A DNA stretch of 64,000 bases from Xanthomonas sp. CFBP 8443 (GTDB lineage: Bacteria; Pseudomonadota; Gammaproteobacteria; Xanthomonadales; Xanthomonadaceae). Made by a program: the position numbers and the translations under genes. Shown in pieces: positions 62,632 to 64,000 of the stretch. Positions within the stretch are counted from its first letter, which is position 1; every line of letters begins with the position of its first letter. The stretch lies in contig NZ_CP102592.1 in assembly GCF_025666195.1 (NCBI RefSeq), positions 496,001-560,000 on the forward strand. The letters are read 5' to 3'. Under the pieces are notes generated by a model, which searched no databases, was not told the origin of the DNA, and saw nothing but the letters and a program-made list of their open reading frames with translations.

Positions 62632-64000
62632 CTAATCCGCCGAAACCACCCGGTTCTTGCCCGCCTTCTTGGCTTCGTACAGGGCGCGGTCGGCGCGCTT
62701 GACCACCACGTCCTGGGTCTCGCCGGTGCGGCGCAGCGCGACGCCGGCGCTGAAGCTGACGAACACGCGCTGGTCCTCGTGCACCACCGCGCGCTGGGCC
62801 AGGGCGCGTTGCACCCGGGTCACCGCGGCGGCGGCTTCGAAGATGGTGCAGTCGGGCATCAGCAGCAGGAATTCCTCGCCGCCGAACCGGGCGATCGCGT
62901 CGCTGCCGCGCAGCGTGGTGCGGGCCACCTCGACCACGTGGCGCAGTGCGGCGTCGCCGCCGGGATGGCCGTAGATCTCGTTGAGCTTGCGGAAGTTGTC
63001 CAGGTCCAGCATCGCCACGCACAGCGGCTGCTCGCCGCGCTCGGTGCGCACCAGCTCGCGCGCGAACAGTTCCTCCAGGCCGCGGCGGTTGAGCGCGCCG
63101 GTGAGCTGGTCGACCCGCACCAGCCCGCTGACGTCCTGCAGCTCCTGCTCCAGGCGCAGGATGCGCTGCTCGGCCGCGTCCACTTCCTGGCGCGCGGCGA
63201 TCAGGTGGTCGCGCGCGCGCAGCGCCTGCTGCTGCACGTGGCCGGTGTCCTGCAGCACTTCCTGCAGCAACCGGTTGAGGTCGCCGATGCTGCGCGCGTC
63301 GCGGATGGTCTGCGAATAGTCGGCGATGCGGTCGTGGAATTCGCTGGTGCTGATCGCCATGCCGTCCAGGTTCTCGACGAAGGACACCATCATGTCCTTC
63401 ATCGCCTCCTTGGATTCGGCGATGCCCTGCTTCAGCAGGCCCTGCTTGTAGGTCACCTCGCGCAGGCTGCCGCGCGCTTCCTCGATCGAATAGCGGTCCA
63501 GCGGGCCGCTGATCAGGTCGCGTACCACCGCGATCTGGCCCTGCAGCCAACTGGTGTCGTCGAGCAGTTCGCCGACGTTCTCCAGCAGCAGGTCGAACAG
63601 GCCCAGCAGCAGGGTCTGCTGCTCCTGGCTGTCGCTGGCGCGCAGCGCGACCTGGTGGCACAGCTCGCGCACGCGCTGCGCCAGGGGTTCCAGCGGCTGG
63701 CCCGGCCGCCACTGTCGCAACGCCTCGCCGGTGGCCTCCGATTCGTTGGCCAGCTCGGGCAGGTTGTGCAGCAGCGAGGCCAGCGCGCCGGCCACGGCCT
63801 GGCGCAGCAGGTCGCGCAGGCGTTCGGTGTCGCTGGGGCCGGCCAGCGGATCGCCGACGTCGATGGTGCGGATGTACTTGTCTATCAGCTGGCGCAGCGC
63901 GCGGCCGTAGCTGGGCCAGTCGCCGCTGCCGGCTGCCGACTGCAGGCGGCGGCCCATGTCGCCGAGTTCGCCGTGCAGGCCGGCCATGCCGTCGGCGAAG
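62632..64000 (-). CDS. diguanylate cyclase (GGDEF), N-terminus beyond window
   Basis: At least 451 residues; the 5' end probably lies outside the window. The N-terminal region is helical and of unknown sensory function. A coiled coil (about 255-290 from the first visible Met) precedes the GGDEF domain: 'VDQLTGALNRRGLEELF', 'VAMLDLDNFRKLNEIYGHPGGDAALRHV' and the active-site signature RFGGEEFLLLMP. It should synthesise cyclic di-GMP from GTP. No RxxD inhibitory site was picked out with confidence upstream of the signature. C-terminal 'RADRALYEAKKAGKNRVV' is normal. Confidence 0.92.
   Translation of the reverse strand, partial: FADGMAGLHGELGDMGRRLQSAAGSGDWPSYGRALRQLIDKYIRTIDVGDPLAGPSDTERLRDLLRQAVAGALASLLHNLPELANESEATGEALRQWRPGQPLEPLAQRVRELCHQVALRASDSQEQQTLLLGLFDLLLENVGELLDDTSWLQGQIAVVRDLISGPLDRYSIEEARGSLREVTYKQGLLKQGIAESKEAMKDMMVSFVENLDGMAISTSEFHDRIADYSQTIRDARSIGDLNRLLQEVLQDTGHVQQQALRARDHLIAARQEVDAAEQRILRLEQELQDVSGLVRVDQLTGALNRRGLEELFARELVRTERGEQPLCVAMLDLDNFRKLNEIYGHPGGDAALRHVVEVARTTLRGSDAIARFGGEEFLLLMPDCTIFEAAAAVTRVQRALAQRAVVHEDQRVFVSFSAGVALRRTGETQDVVVKRADRALYEAKKAGKNRVVSAD

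Overview
The window is high-G+C chromosomal DNA from a gammaproteobacterium of the Xanthomonadaceae, most likely Xanthomonas or a very close relative. The main reason is a complete L-fucose oxidation locus whose dehydratase carries its catalytic residues at the positions I recall for the characterised Xanthomonas campestris L-fuconate dehydratase. Supporting signs are abundant TonB-dependent receptors and three families of intergenic repeats (REP-like GTAGGAGCGGCTTCAGCCGCGAC, CCCTCTCCC palindromes, G3A-Y-T-S heptamers). No rRNA, tRNA, CRISPR, transposase, integrase or prophage gene was seen. Genus is inference.

Layout. 1-7.2 kb: the 3' end of a LysR regulator, a CPBP membrane protease, small secreted proteins, a ThuA-like protein and a Fur-box-controlled TonB siderophore receptor. 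7.4-18.6 kb: a PlsC acyltransferase, a second (FhuE-like) siderophore receptor, DUF1428, exonuclease III with an unusual basic tail, DUF4126 coupled to a flavin disulfide oxidoreductase, an HDOD protein and DUF1456. 18.9-24.2 kb: glycerol catabolism glpR-glpD-glpF-glpK with candidate GlpR operators and a small upstream ORF overlapping glpF. 24.3-28.6 kb: a Pro-rich protein, a chemoreceptor, a membrane thioredoxin-like protein coupled to a tiny six-cysteine exported peptide, and a HAD phosphatase. 29-37.4 kb: the non-phosphorylative L-fucose pathway (aldose dehydrogenase, lactonase, 2-keto-3-deoxy-L-fuconate dehydrogenase, FAH-type hydrolase, FucD) facing a mutarotase-like protein and the FucP permease, with a divergent IclR regulator and a perfect 15-bp inverted-repeat operator. 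37.6-39.3 kb: a divergent NAD-dependent reductase/TetR pair sharing a 20-bp palindrome. 39.7-49.1 kb: a malonate decarboxylase operon mdcA-C-D-E-G-B-H plus a MatC-like transporter and a convergent GntR regulator. 49.2-64 kb: a small basic protein, a DUF4142-like lipoprotein, pirin, a quinone oxidoreductase, an MscS channel, a UbiB-family kinase, an XAC2610-like protein, a DhaKL dihydroxyacetone kinase, DUF808 and a GGDEF protein running off the end.

How the parts fit. FucP and the fuc enzymes should take L-fucose to pyruvate and L-lactate. The mdc operon decarboxylates malonate to acetate and CO2 using a prosthetic-group carrier (MdcC) built by MdcB/MdcG and primed by MdcH. GlpF/K/D channel glycerol into dihydroxyacetone phosphate, and DhaKL feeds the same pool from dihydroxyacetone.

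The most unusual observations are: (1) a REP-like repeat array inserted inside the mdcB reading frame, with copies spaced 111, 111, 111 and 108 bp so the frame stays open and the protein gains about 215 residues; (2) heptamer arrays placed in mirror orientation around hairpins at three convergent gene junctions; (3) the thioredoxin-like/six-cysteine peptide pair; (4) exonuclease III with a 140-residue Lys/Thr/Pro/Ala tail containing a 9-nt minisatellite.
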